A stretch of DNA of 64,000 bases from assembly GCF_029892565.1 (NCBI RefSeq), contig NZ_JARXVH010000022.1, forward strand, positions 62,001-126,000, read 5' to 3'. This DNA is from Streptomyces pseudovenezuelae. Lineage in GTDB: Bacteria; Actinomycetota; Actinomycetes; Streptomycetales; Streptomycetaceae. Both the position numbers and the translations under genes were made by a program. Positions 15,363-23,991 of this stretch are shown here, in pieces. The notes beneath the pieces were generated by a model. It saw only the letters and a program-made list of their open reading frames with translations. It had not been told where the DNA came from and ran no database searches. Each line of letters begins with the position of its first letter. Within the stretch, counting starts at the first letter, position 1.

Positions 15363-17255
15363 GTGCAATCCGCTTACCCCCCACTCCCCCCGTACGCGCC
15401 ACGCCCCGGGTCGGACCCCGGCGAGTCCGACCGCGAGCTCCTGGCGCAGTCGGCTCAGGGCGCGGCGAGTGACGCCGGTGTCCGCGCGAGCGCGTTGCTG
15501 CTGGCCCGGCACTGGCGGTCGGCGTACGAGTACGCCGTCATATGCCTGGCCACGGTGGAGCATCCGGCGTCCATGGCCGCCACCGCCGCGTTCCACCGGG
15601 TGCTCGGCAAGTCGGCCGGCGGCGCCCTGCGTCCCCAACTCCTGGTGGCCGTACGGGACACGGTGAAGGAGTGGGCCTCGGACGACCGTATATCCGTCGC
15701 CCTGCCGGAACTCCGCAAACCCACCGGCGGTCGCGGTCTGCTGGCCGCGCGGTCCGTGACGCCCGAAAGGCGGCGCCTGGCGGAAAGGTCTTTCCGAGGG
15801 CTTCCGGGTGCTTCGCAATGCCTGCTCTGGCATGTGGAGGTCGAGGGCGAGCCCATATCCGTACCGGCCGGTCTGATGGGCGTGGACGCCGGTACCGCCT
15901 TGACCGCGCTGGAGCAGGCACGCGAACAATTCCGGAACGGCTGCGTCCGCGCCCACCAGGAACTCGCGCCCTCCAAGGAATGCCGCTTCTACAACCGTCT
16001 CCTCGACATCCCGCTGCGCCGGGGCGGAGCCCTGCTCCCGGACGTCCGCCAGCATCTGGTGCACTGCCGCTACTGCCGTTTCGCCGTCGAGCAACTCAGC
16101 TATTTCGAGGGCGGGTTGGGGGTACTGCTCGCGGAGACCGTGCTCCGTTGGGGTGCCCGTCGCTACCTCGAGTCGCGTCCCGGCCGTGGCGCCCCCGAGC
16201 GGGTGACGCCCGGGCGGCCGGCCCCGTCCGCGGTCGTCGGCCGGCATCGTCCCGTCATGCCGCGACGGCACACCAAGGCGGCCGTCGTGGGTGTCGGTCT
16301 GACCTCCCTCGCCCTGCTCGCGACGGTCCTCGTCGCCAAGGGCTGGTCCGACGACAACGGTGTCCCGGACCCGCACGCGACCTGGGGCGCGCCCAGCGGC
16401 AGTACCGCGCTCCCGTCGCGCTCGGCGGAAGGGGCCTCGGTCGACGGATCACCCTCGGCCGCCTCGGTGGGCCAGCCGGTGGAGGTCGGCCGCGGTCGGC
16501 TGCGCAACCCCGCCGACGGGCTCTGCCTGGACATCAAGGGCGGCCGGGCCGTGTCCGGCGCCGCCGCTGTGCTGGCGGACTGCTCCACCGCCATCTCGCA
16601 GCAGTGGTCGTACCAGGACGACGGGCTGCTGCGCAGCGGCGCCGATCCCACCCTGTGCCTCGACGCCGATGAGGGGTCCGGCGGCGGCTCGGTCATCGTG
16701 GCCGGGTGTCTCGTGCACGCCGGCGAGGTGCGCTACGACCTCACCGTCCGCGGCGAGTTGCTGCTGCGCGGCGGCAAGGGGCACCTCGTCGCGGCAGGCA
16801 AGGGGAAGAAGGCGAAGAGGGTCGTCGTCGCCGAACGGGACGGGTCCGCCCGGCAGCGTTGGGTCCTGGAGGCGACTGCCGGTGACGGGGGAAGTGCCGT
16901 CGTCGGCGGGACCGCCGGGGGAGCGGAGACCGAGGGGGGAGCGGGGGAGAACGGTCGGCCCGAGGGGGATTCCGCCGCGGGCGGTGCCGAGGGGGCACCC
17001 GGCCTCCAGGATCCGCCGCAGCCGCCCGGGAGCGGGCTGCCCGGCGACGGACGGTCCGAGGGCGACCCGTACGAGACGCGGATCGCCCAGGTCGGGGACG
17101 AGTCCGGGTCCGGGGGAGCGGTCGATCCGGCCCCCGTCGGCGTGTCCGACGCCGCGGACGGAGTCCGCAACCTGCCGGCCGTCCTGGTGGACACGGTTGC
17201 CGCGATCACGACCCCGCTGACGACGGGACTCGGCTCGGCGCTCCACCTGCACTGA
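15363..17255 (+). CDS. Sigma-like / zinc-finger / TM / ricin-lectin fusion protein
   Basis: This 630-residue protein has four parts. Residues about 20-205 resemble an ECF sigma factor, with a region-2-like LLARHWRSAYEYAVICLA and a region-4-like FRGLPGASQCLLWHVEVEG. Next comes a HxxxCxxC zinc motif (H231, C235, C238) like that of ZAS anti-sigma factors. One membrane helix follows (about 303-328). Last is an outside beta-trefoil (about 377-502) with CLDIKGG and QQWSYQDDGLL motifs of ricin-type lectins, ending in a Gly/Pro-rich tail. GTG 15363 is set by GGAAGGAA upstream. The layout suggests a sugar-sensing transmembrane regulator, but sigma activity is not proven and the DNA-binding helix looks degenerate. 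Two tandem hairpins follow the stop. Confidence 0.75.
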   Translation: MQSAYPPLPPYAPRPGSDPGESDRELLAQSAQGAASDAGVRASALLLARHWRSAYEYAVICLATVEHPASMAATAAFHRVLGKSAGGALRPQLLVAVRDTVKEWASDDRISVALPELRKPTGGRGLLAARSVTPERRRLAERSFRGLPGASQCLLWHVEVEGEPISVPAGLMGVDAGTALTALEQAREQFRNGCVRAHQELAPSKECRFYNRLLDIPLRRGGALLPDVRQHLVHCRYCRFAVEQLSYFEGGLGVLLAETVLRWGARRYLESRPGRGAPERVTPGRPAPSAVVGRHRPVMPRRHTKAAVVGVGLTSLALLATVLVAKGWSDDNGVPDPHATWGAPSGSTALPSRSAEGASVDGSPSAASVGQPVEVGRGRLRNPADGLCLDIKGGRAVSGAAAVLADCSTAISQQWSYQDDGLLRSGADPTLCLDADEGSGGGSVIVAGCLVHAGEVRYDLTVRGELLLRGGKGHLVAAGKGKKAKRVVVAERDGSARQRWVLEATAGDGGSAVVGGTAGGAETEGGAGENGRPEGDSAAGGAEGAPGLQDPPQPPGSGLPGDGRSEGDPYETRIAQVGDESGSGGAVDPAPVGVSDAADGVRNLPAVLVDTVAAITTPLTTGLGSALHLH

Positions 17256-17264
17256 CGAGCTGCG

Positions 17265-17360
17265 ACCCCGGGGACGTTCTCCGGGGTGGCTCGGCCCTCC
17301 GCCCTCACTGAGTCACGGCCACCCCGGGGACGCTCTCCGCAGCCCTTCCCCGGGGTGGCC
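17265..17360. terminator. Two tandem hairpins after the lectin fusion gene
   Basis: The first hairpin is ACCCCGG (17265-17271) with CCGGGGT (17281-17287). The second is a perfect 14-bp stem, GGCCACCCCGGGGA (17317-17330) with TCCCCGGGGTGGCC (17347-17360), followed by a T-richer stretch. Both share ACCCCGGGGACG and look like a partial duplication. The remaining gap to 17591 shows only the AAGGAG ribosome binding site of the next gene. Confidence 0.65.
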
Positions 17361-17591
17361 TCACTCTTGGTCACCTTCGGTTCTTGTCGGCATCGCGCCC
17401 TTTCTCGTTCAGGTCATTGACACGAGTCACCTCCGGTCATAGTTTTCCCGCCGCGCCAGTGGTGTCCAACGGGGTGTCAAGTCGGTCCTGACGCATAGTG
17501 CGTTCAGTTGCCGAACACGGACACGGACCGGGGGCGCCGGGCGCACTGCGGTTCACATCGTCGTGCCCGCACACCGAAGGAGTGACGGCTC

Positions 17592-20057
17592 ATGTCGGAC
17601 ACTGTCTCCCGGCGGTCCGCCCTGCGTCTGCTGGGCGGATCGATCGCCGTCGCCGCGGCGGCCACCGGCGGTCTCACGCCTCCCGCCCGCGCGCTGGACA
17701 GACCCGACGCGGGGGCCGGCCCCCGCGTCGAAGGTCTCATCACCAAGCTCACCCTCGACGAGAAGATCTCCCTGCTGCACGGCGCCACCGACCCGGCCTC
17801 GCTCGGCCAGGCGGGCTACGTCCCCGGAGTGAAACGCCTCGGCATCCCCCCACTCCGCCTCGCAGACGGCCCCGCCGGCGTCCGCGTCACCCGGCACGCC
17901 ACCGCCCTGCCCGCCCCCGTCCTGCTCGCCTCGACCTTCGACCCGCAACTGGCCCGCCGCTACGGCCAGGTCATCGGCCGCGAGGGCCGCGCGCTGGGCC
18001 AGGACGTCCTGCTCTCCCCGATGGTCAACCTCATCCGCACCCCCTACGCGGGCCGCAACTTCGAGACCTTCAGCGAGGACCCGCTGCTCGCCTCCGGCCT
18101 GGTCGCCGCCGAGATCGGGGGCATCCAGGGCGAGGGGCTCATCGCGACCGTCAAGCACTTCGCCCTCAACAACCAGGAGAAGGACCGCGACTCCATCGAC
18201 GTGCGGGTCGACGAACAGACCATGCACGAGACCGAGTTGCGCGGCTTCGAGGCGGCCGTCGACGCCGGCACCGGCGCGGTGATGGGCGCCTACAACAAGG
18301 TCAACGGCACGTTCGCCTGCGAGAACAAGACCCTGCTCACCGACATCCTGCGCGAGCGATGGGGCTTCGAGGGCTGGGTGATGACCGACTGGTTCGCCGC
18401 CCACAGCACCGTCGAGGCGATCACCGCGGGCCTCGACATGGAGATGCCCGACGGAACCCATTTCGGTACGGCGCTCAGGACCGCCGTGCGCAACGGCAGC
18501 GTGCCCGAGCGCTACGTCGACCGGGCCGTCCGCCGCGTCCTCGCCGTCATGGACCGCTTCGGGCTGCTCGACGGCAGCACTCCACCGCGCCCCGACCGGG
18601 ACGCGAAGGCGGGTGCGGCCGTCGCCCTGGAGATCGCCAAGGCGGGCGCGACCCTGCTGCGCAACGAGCGCCGCACGCTCCCGCTCTCGCCGGGCGGCAG
18701 CGTCGCTGTCGTCGGCCCCACCGGCACCCTGCCCTTCGTCAGCGGCGGCGGCAGCGCCCACGTCGTCCCCGACCACGCCGACAGCCCGCTGGACGTCATC
18801 AAGTCCCGTGCGGGCAAGGTCACTTACGCCCTCGGCGAGGACCTGTTCGGCAAGGCGATCCCCGCTTCGGCCCTGAGCCCGGCCTTCGACAGCGAAGGCC
18901 AACAGGTCGCCGCCGGCGCGAGTTGGACGTACGACGGCACACTCACCGTCTCCGACGCCGACGAGTGGACCTTCGTCATCCACTACTCCGCCGCCCCCAC
19001 CCTGCGCCCCAAGGTGCTCCTCGACGGCGAGGACCTCTTCCCGCTCGCCCCCGGCTACGGCGAGTACTTCTCCGGCGGCCTGGTCTCCGCCGCACCGGAC
19101 GGACTGTCGGTGCGCCGCAAGACCCTGAGCCTCACCGAGGGCGCCCACCGGCTCCAGATCACCGCGCAGGGCGGGGACGCCGGGCAGCTCTTCCGGCTGC
19201 GCCGCATCACCGGCGCGACCCGGGCGCAGGACGTGGCCGCGGCCGTCAAGGTCGCGCGCGCCGCCCGTGACGTCGTCCTCTTCGCCTATGAGGACGCCAC
19301 CGAGGGCCTCGACCGCACGACCGTCGCGCTCCCCGGCAACCAGGCGAAACTCATCGAGGCGGTCACGGCGGCCAACCCGCGCACCACCGTCGTCCTCAAC
19401 ACCTCGTCCTCGACGTCGATGCCGTGGCTGCGCGGCACCGGCGCCGTGCTGCAGATGTACTACCCGGGCCAGGAGGGCGCCGCCGCCACCGCCGCCGTGC
19501 TGTTCGGCGACTGCGACCCCGGCGGCCGACTCACCCAGTCCTTCCCGGTCGACGACGACCATCACCCGGTCGCCGGCGACCCGCGCCGCTACCCGGGTGT
19601 GAACGGCACCGAGGAGTACTCGGAGGGTATCCACGTCGGCTACCGCTGGTACGACGCGCAGGGTGTCCGGCCGCTGTTCCCCTTCGGCCACGGAGTGTCG
19701 TACACCTCCTTCTCCTACGGGGACTTGGCCGCTCGCTGGAATCGGCACGGTCTCGACGTCGACTTCGTCGTGCACAACACCGGTCGGCGTGACGGGATCG
19801 CCGTGCCGCAGGTGTACGTCGGGCGGTCGCCGGATCTCCGACTCGACCAGGCGGTACGGGTGTTGGGCGGTTACCGGCGGCTGGCGCTGCGGCCGGGGGA
19901 GCGGCGCCGGGTCACCGTGCGCGTCGACGCGCGGACGCTGTCCTCCTGGGATGCGAAAAGGCACGACTGGGTGCTCGGGACCGGGCGTCGGTCCGTGTGG
20001 GTCGGGGCGTCGTCGGGGGATCTGCGGTTGCGGACGAACGTGGAGGTGGCGCGGTGA
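17592..20057 (+). CDS. Secreted GH3 beta-glucosidase with PA14 domain
   Basis: This 821-residue family 3 glycoside hydrolase is probably exported by Tat, since the N-terminus reads VSRRSALRLLGG followed by an Ala-rich helix and ARA cleavage site. The catalytic nucleophile is Asp 266 in GWVMTDWFAAHS, and substrate-pocket motifs KHFALNNQE and GAYNKVNG precede it. A PA14-like beta domain is inserted at about residues 435-543 within the C-terminal half, as in bacterial BglB-type enzymes. A fibronectin-III-like domain ends the protein. Members release glucose or other sugars from plant glycosides, cello-oligosaccharides or saponins. GAAGGAGTGA precedes ATG 17592. Its stop overlaps the start of the esterase, so the two are made together. 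Confidence 0.92.
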   Translation: MSDTVSRRSALRLLGGSIAVAAAATGGLTPPARALDRPDAGAGPRVEGLITKLTLDEKISLLHGATDPASLGQAGYVPGVKRLGIPPLRLADGPAGVRVTRHATALPAPVLLASTFDPQLARRYGQVIGREGRALGQDVLLSPMVNLIRTPYAGRNFETFSEDPLLASGLVAAEIGGIQGEGLIATVKHFALNNQEKDRDSIDVRVDEQTMHETELRGFEAAVDAGTGAVMGAYNKVNGTFACENKTLLTDILRERWGFEGWVMTDWFAAHSTVEAITAGLDMEMPDGTHFGTALRTAVRNGSVPERYVDRAVRRVLAVMDRFGLLDGSTPPRPDRDAKAGAAVALEIAKAGATLLRNERRTLPLSPGGSVAVVGPTGTLPFVSGGGSAHVVPDHADSPLDVIKSRAGKVTYALGEDLFGKAIPASALSPAFDSEGQQVAAGASWTYDGTLTVSDADEWTFVIHYSAAPTLRPKVLLDGEDLFPLAPGYGEYFSGGLVSAAPDGLSVRRKTLSLTEGAHRLQITAQGGDAGQLFRLRRITGATRAQDVAAAVKVARAARDVVLFAYEDATEGLDRTTVALPGNQAKLIEAVTAANPRTTVVLNTSSSTSMPWLRGTGAVLQMYYPGQEGAAATAAVLFGDCDPGGRLTQSFPVDDDHHPVAGDPRRYPGVNGTEEYSEGIHVGYRWYDAQGVRPLFPFGHGVSYTSFSYGDLAARWNRHGLDVDFVVHNTGRRDGIAVPQVYVGRSPDLRLDQAVRVLGGYRRLALRPGERRRVTVRVDARTLSSWDAKRHDWVLGTGRRSVWVGASSGDLRLRTNVEVAR

Positions 20058-21631
20058 CACGGCTGATGCGGCGTTTCGGTATCGCTCTCACGGCCCTCGC
20101 GGTCACGCTCGTCGCGCCCTTGCCCACCGCGCGGGCCGCTGAGCCGAGCGCGGCGCACGGCGGCCCGGTCGTCCATACCGACGCGGGCGCGGTGCGCGGC
20201 CAAATCACCGCCGAGGGACGGCAGTTCCTCGGCATCCCGTACGCCGAGCCGCCGGTCGGGAAGCTGCGCTGGCGGGAACCGAAGCCCGTCCGGCCCTGGC
20301 AAGGAGTGCGCTCCGCGCTGGACTTCGGCAACAAGTGCGTACAGACGTCGAGTTGGGACCCCGGATACGAGCAGCCCTCGCACACCGAGGACTGCCTCGA
20401 CCTGAACGTGTACGTCCCGAAGGGGTCCGGGCAGCGTGCGGTCATGGTCTGGTTCCACGGTGGCGGGCTCACCGCGGGCGCCGGTCAGGACGTCGTGCCC
20501 GACGCCTTCGCGCGACAGACCGGGACGGTCGTCGTGACCGTCAACTACCGCCTCGGGGCGATGGGTTTCCTCGCGTCGGCCGGCCTCGACGACGAGACGC
20601 GCGACGGTGTCTCCGGAAACTTCGGACTGCTCGACCAGCAGGCCGCCCTGCGCTGGGTGCGCGCCAACATCGGCCGCTTCGGCGGCGATTCGGGCCGGGT
20701 GACCATCGCCGGCGAGTCGGCGGGCGGCCGTTCGGTCTGCACACAGCTCGCCTCGCCGACCGCGAAGGGCCTGTTCCGGGCCGGGATCATCGAGAGCGGC
20801 GCCTACGACGACTGCGCCGCCCGCACCCACCGGACGGCCGTGACGGAGGGAGCCTCCTTCGCTCAGAAGCTCGGTTGTACGACCGTGGCTTGCTTGCGCG
20901 GCAAGTCGGCCGCCGAGATCCTCGCCGCCCAGGACGACTTCGACTGGGCGCCGGTGGTCGGCGGGACCTTCCTGCCCCGCCAGCCCGAGGAGGCACTGGC
21001 GAAGGGTGCCGCCGCCGGAGTGCCGGTGCTGAACGGGGCGAACCATGACGAGGGGCGGCTGTTCGCGTTCTCGGCGTTCGACCTGAAGGGCACCCCGCTC
21101 ACCGTCGAGCAGTACCCGGACGCCGTGCGCGCCGACTTCGGCGAGGAGGCCCTGCGCCGCTACCCGGTCTCCGACTACCCCACGCCGACCATCGGATACG
21201 CCACCGCCCAGGGCGACAGCCTCTTCGCCTGTCCGGCGCTGCGGCTCGACGGCCTCCTCGCGAAGCGCGGCCCGGTCTACTCGTACGAGTTCGCCGACCT
21301 CACCTCCCCGCCCTTCGCCTCCCTGCGCAACCTGCACACCGACTTCGACTTCGGCGCGACCCACGTGAACGAGGTGCAGTACCTGTTCCGGCACTTCGGT
21401 CTGGAGTCTCCGCTCGACGCCGAACAGCGGGCGCTGGCGCGGCAGATGGTGGCGTACTGGGGATCCTTCGTACGGGACGGTGTGCCGCGTGCCGCCGGAC
21501 AGCCGCCGATGCCCGGTGGCACGGGCGTGGTGCTCTCGCTGCGCACGGCGTCGAAGGGCGGGAACGTCCTCAGCACCTCCGTCCACCGGGACCACCGGTG
21601 CGATCTGTGGGACGGTGCCGCCGCGCGGTGA
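20054..21631 (+). CDS. Secreted type-B carboxylesterase
   Basis: This 525-residue esterase has a Sec-type signal peptide (RRFGIALTALAVTLVAPLP then ARAA) and the type-B carboxylesterase fold. The catalytic serine is Ser 222 in AGESAGG, the oxyanion loop is WFHGGGLTAGA, the acid is in GANHDEGRLF, and a C-terminal His region is FGATHVNEVQYL. GTG 20054 overlaps the GH3 stop (GTGA), giving translational coupling. The pairing suggests joint breakdown of an acylated glycoside outside the cell. That is inference, and the acyl group is not known. A GC-rich hairpin follows. Confidence 0.9.
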   Translation: MTRLMRRFGIALTALAVTLVAPLPTARAAEPSAAHGGPVVHTDAGAVRGQITAEGRQFLGIPYAEPPVGKLRWREPKPVRPWQGVRSALDFGNKCVQTSSWDPGYEQPSHTEDCLDLNVYVPKGSGQRAVMVWFHGGGLTAGAGQDVVPDAFARQTGTVVVTVNYRLGAMGFLASAGLDDETRDGVSGNFGLLDQQAALRWVRANIGRFGGDSGRVTIAGESAGGRSVCTQLASPTAKGLFRAGIIESGAYDDCAARTHRTAVTEGASFAQKLGCTTVACLRGKSAAEILAAQDDFDWAPVVGGTFLPRQPEEALAKGAAAGVPVLNGANHDEGRLFAFSAFDLKGTPLTVEQYPDAVRADFGEEALRRYPVSDYPTPTIGYATAQGDSLFACPALRLDGLLAKRGPVYSYEFADLTSPPFASLRNLHTDFDFGATHVNEVQYLFRHFGLESPLDAEQRALARQMVAYWGSFVRDGVPRAAGQPPMPGGTGVVLSLRTASKGGNVLSTSVHRDHRCDLWDGAAAR

Positions 21632-21641
21632 CCCGGTAGGC

Positions 21642-21677
21642 TTCCCGGCGTGCGCCTCGCGCGGCGCGCGCCGGGAA
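21642..21677 (+). terminator. GC-rich hairpin after the GH3-esterase operon
   Basis: TTCCCGGCG (21642-21650) pairs perfectly with CGCCGGGAA (21669-21677), and inner bases extend the stem. It lies 10 bp after the esterase stop. It has no U-tract, as is usual for streptomycete terminators. Confidence 0.65.
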
Positions 21678-21727
21678 TGCCCGCGAACGTAGGGGCATGA
21701 ACGGCCACGAATCGGGAGGAACCGGCG

Positions 21728-22378
21728 TTGCACGTCCAGGAGTGGCTCGACACGGTGCCCGCGGCAGCCGTCTATGCCGTGGTGGCACTGGTCATCGGTC
21801 TGGAGAGCCTGGGCATCCCGCTGCCGGGCGAGATCGTCCTGGTCTCGGCGGCGCTGCTGTCCTCGCAGCACTCGGGCATCAACCCGATCGTCCTCGGCGC
21901 CTGCGCGACCCTCGGTGCCGTGATCGGCGACTCCATCGGCTACGCGATCGGCCGCAAGGGCGGACGGCCGCTGCTGGCCTGGCTCGGCAAGAAGTTCCCA
22001 CGGCACTTCGGTGAGGGGCATATCGCCACCGCCGAGCGGTCCTTCGAGAAGTGGGGCATGTGGGCCGTCTTCTTCGGCCGCTTCGTCGCCCTGCTGCGGA
22101 TCTTCGCCGGCCCGCTCGCGGGCGTCCTGCACATGCCGTACTGGAAGTTCCTGATCGCCAACGTCCTCGGCGGTATCTGCTGGGCGGGCGGCACCACGGC
22201 GGTCATCTACTACGTCGGTGTGGTCGCCGAGGACTGGCTGAAGCGGTTCTCCTACCTGGGCCTGGCGGCGGCCGTCCTCTTCGGTCTCGCGTCGATGCTG
22301 GTGATCAGGCGCAAGGCGAAGAAGTCGGCGGCGCAGCGGGAGGCGGCCGAGACGGAGCCCGTACCGGCCGTCGACTGA
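21728..22378 (+). CDS. DedA family membrane protein
   Basis: The 216-residue integral membrane protein has the DedA signature: ESLGIPLPGEIVLVSAALL near residue 30, GDSIGYAIGRKGG near 75, and FFGRFVALLRIFAGPLAG near 125. These hold the conserved Glu, Asp and two Arg of the family. DedA proteins act in the plasma membrane, where some members flip undecaprenyl phosphate or phospholipids or support proton-motive force. The C-terminal tail (RRKAKKSAAQRE) is basic and cytoplasmic. The start is TTG 21728, supported by GGGAGGA ending 7 nt before it; no in-frame ATG gives a full first helix. Confidence 0.88.
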   Translation: MHVQEWLDTVPAAAVYAVVALVIGLESLGIPLPGEIVLVSAALLSSQHSGINPIVLGACATLGAVIGDSIGYAIGRKGGRPLLAWLGKKFPRHFGEGHIATAERSFEKWGMWAVFFGRFVALLRIFAGPLAGVLHMPYWKFLIANVLGGICWAGGTTAVIYYVGVVAEDWLKRFSYLGLAAAVLFGLASMLVIRRKAKKSAAQREAAETEPVPAVD

Positions 22379-22389
22379 GGCTGGGACGG

Positions 22390-22923
22390 CTACGGCTTCT
22401 CGTGCACCTCGCGGTGCGCCTTCGCGAGGTCCGCGTACAGCGTGCCGTTGAGCGTGATGCCCTCGCGCTCCTCGTCCGTCAGTTCCCGCCTGATCTTCGC
22501 GGGGACGCCCGCGACCAGCGAACCCGGCGGCACCTGCGTGCCCTGCGGCACCAGAGCCTGCGCGGCGACGAGTGAACCGGCGCCGATCACCGCGCCGTTG
22601 AGGACCGTCGCGCCCATGCCGATCAGACAGTCTTCCTCGACGGTCGCCCCGTGCACCACCGCGTTGTGCCCCACGGACACCCGCGCACCGATGCTGACCG
22701 GGAACCCCGGGTCCGCGTGGAGCGTGCAGTTGTCCTGGATGTTGGCCCGGGCGCCGACGGAGATCCGCTCGACGTCACCCCGCAGTACGGCGCCGTACCA
22801 GACGCTCGCCCCGGCCTGCAGCGTCACGTCCCCGACGACCGAGGCCGTGGGCGCCACGAACGCCTCTTCGTCGATCCTCGGCTCCCTGTCGCCGATCCCC
22901 GTGATCAACGCCTTGTGCGTCAT
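22390..22923 (-). CDS. Gamma-carbonic anhydrase-like hexapeptide protein
   Basis: This 177-residue protein is a left-handed beta-helix of the YrdA/gamma-carbonic anhydrase group. Hexapeptide turns run from ASVVGDVTLQAGASVWYG to GAGSLVAAQALVPQG. The metal-site histidines are seen in CTLHADPG and SVGHNAVVHGATV. The tail has the LVAGVPAKIRRELTDEE helix usual for the family. It probably forms a trimer with metal sites between subunits. Activity as a carbonic anhydrase is often weak or absent in this group. ATG 22923 follows AAGGAG with 8-nt spacing. It is divergent from another hexapeptide protein. Confidence 0.88.
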   Translation of the reverse strand: MTHKALITGIGDREPRIDEEAFVAPTASVVGDVTLQAGASVWYGAVLRGDVERISVGARANIQDNCTLHADPGFPVSIGARVSVGHNAVVHGATVEEDCLIGMGATVLNGAVIGAGSLVAAQALVPQGTQVPPGSLVAGVPAKIRRELTDEEREGITLNGTLYADLAKAHREVHEKP

Positions 22924-23039
22924 CGTTCTCGCTCCTTGTGGCCGTCCTCGCTTCAGAACGCACCGTACGCCACCCGGTGGGGCGAAGATCACAAGCCCTC
23001 GACCTCATAAGGGCACCGCACTCTCAGTACGGTGACTGC

Positions 23040-23804
23040 GTGCCGAAGCGCAAGAACACGTTCTCATCCTGGCGTCACCGTCTCGTCCAGCGCGCGGTGC
23101 ACGCGGGCTGGGCCTGGGTGCAGCGCACGGGCTCCGTCACCGCCGACTCCCCGGGACGGTTCCGCTTCGGCGCGATGGGAACCGGTACCAGGCTCGCCTT
23201 CCCGCTCGGCACGGTCTTCGGCGAACCCTGGATCCATCTGGGCGCCCACTGCATCGTCGGCGAACAGGTCACCCTCACCGCCGGCCTGATGCCCGACCTC
23301 GACCTCGGCCCCGACCCCATCCTGCGGCTCGGCGACGGCGTGGTCCTCGGCCGCGGCAGCCACGTCATCGCCGACACGACGGTCACCATCGGCAGCGACT
23401 GCTACTTCGGCCCGTACGTCTACGTCACGTCCACGAACCACTCGTACGACGATCCCCACGAGCCCATCGGCAAGCAGTGGCCCCGGATGGAGCCGGTGGA
23501 GATCGGCCCGGGCTGCTGGATCGGCACCGGCGCGGTGATCCTGCCGGGCGCGCGGATCGGGCGGAACGTGGTGGTGGCCGCCGGGGCGGTCGTCCGCGGC
23601 GAGGTGCCCGACCATGCGGTGGTGGCGGGGGCGCCCGCCCGGGTCGTACGCCGCTGGACCTCGGCCGAGGGCTGGCAGCCGCCCCTCAGGACTCCCGCGC
23701 CGGTGCCGATCCCCGACGGTGTCACCCCCGAACAGCTGCTGGCGCTCTCGGAGTTGGACGACGAGACGGTGGAGCGGTTGGCGCAGCTCGACGTGGAGTC
23801 CTGA
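23040..23804 (+). CDS. Hexapeptide acyltransferase (LbH, WcaF/WbbJ-like)
   Basis: This 254-residue protein is an O-acyltransferase-like left-handed beta-helix. Rungs run from IHLGAHCIVGEQVTLT to GRNVVVAAGAVVRGEV. The catalytic-type His is in the TSTNHSYDDPHEP loop, followed by IGPGCWIGTGAVILPGARIG and the VVAGAPARVVRRW end. The acceptor may be a wall or surface sugar but cannot be named. The start is GTG 23040: TACGGT at 23028-23033 lies 6 nt before it, so a leaderless transcript is likely. A helical extension of about 50 residues follows the helix and may form coiled contacts. Confidence 0.82.
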   Translation: MPKRKNTFSSWRHRLVQRAVHAGWAWVQRTGSVTADSPGRFRFGAMGTGTRLAFPLGTVFGEPWIHLGAHCIVGEQVTLTAGLMPDLDLGPDPILRLGDGVVLGRGSHVIADTTVTIGSDCYFGPYVYVTSTNHSYDDPHEPIGKQWPRMEPVEIGPGCWIGTGAVILPGARIGRNVVVAAGAVVRGEVPDHAVVAGAPARVVRRWTSAEGWQPPLRTPAPVPIPDGVTPEQLLALSELDDETVERLAQLDVES

Positions 23805-23991
23805 CGCGCGCGCCGCTGGTTCGGCAGGGTGCCCGGCGTCTTGCTCGGGCTGGGGCGGATGCCGATCGTGCCCCGTGCCCCGTGCTCGGGCCGAGGTCGA
23901 GCCGAGCAGCGGATCTCGAAGCTCCTGCTCAGGCTCAATCCGACCTCACTCCTCGTTCGGGGCGAGCCGGACGGCAGACTCCGAAACCCGA

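Noticed and set aside
17553..20060. 835-codon open frame on the minus strand
   Set aside because: It is fully antisense to the GH3 gene, has Gly/Val/Arg-rich composition without domains, and exists because GC-rich codons rarely make stops on the opposite strand.
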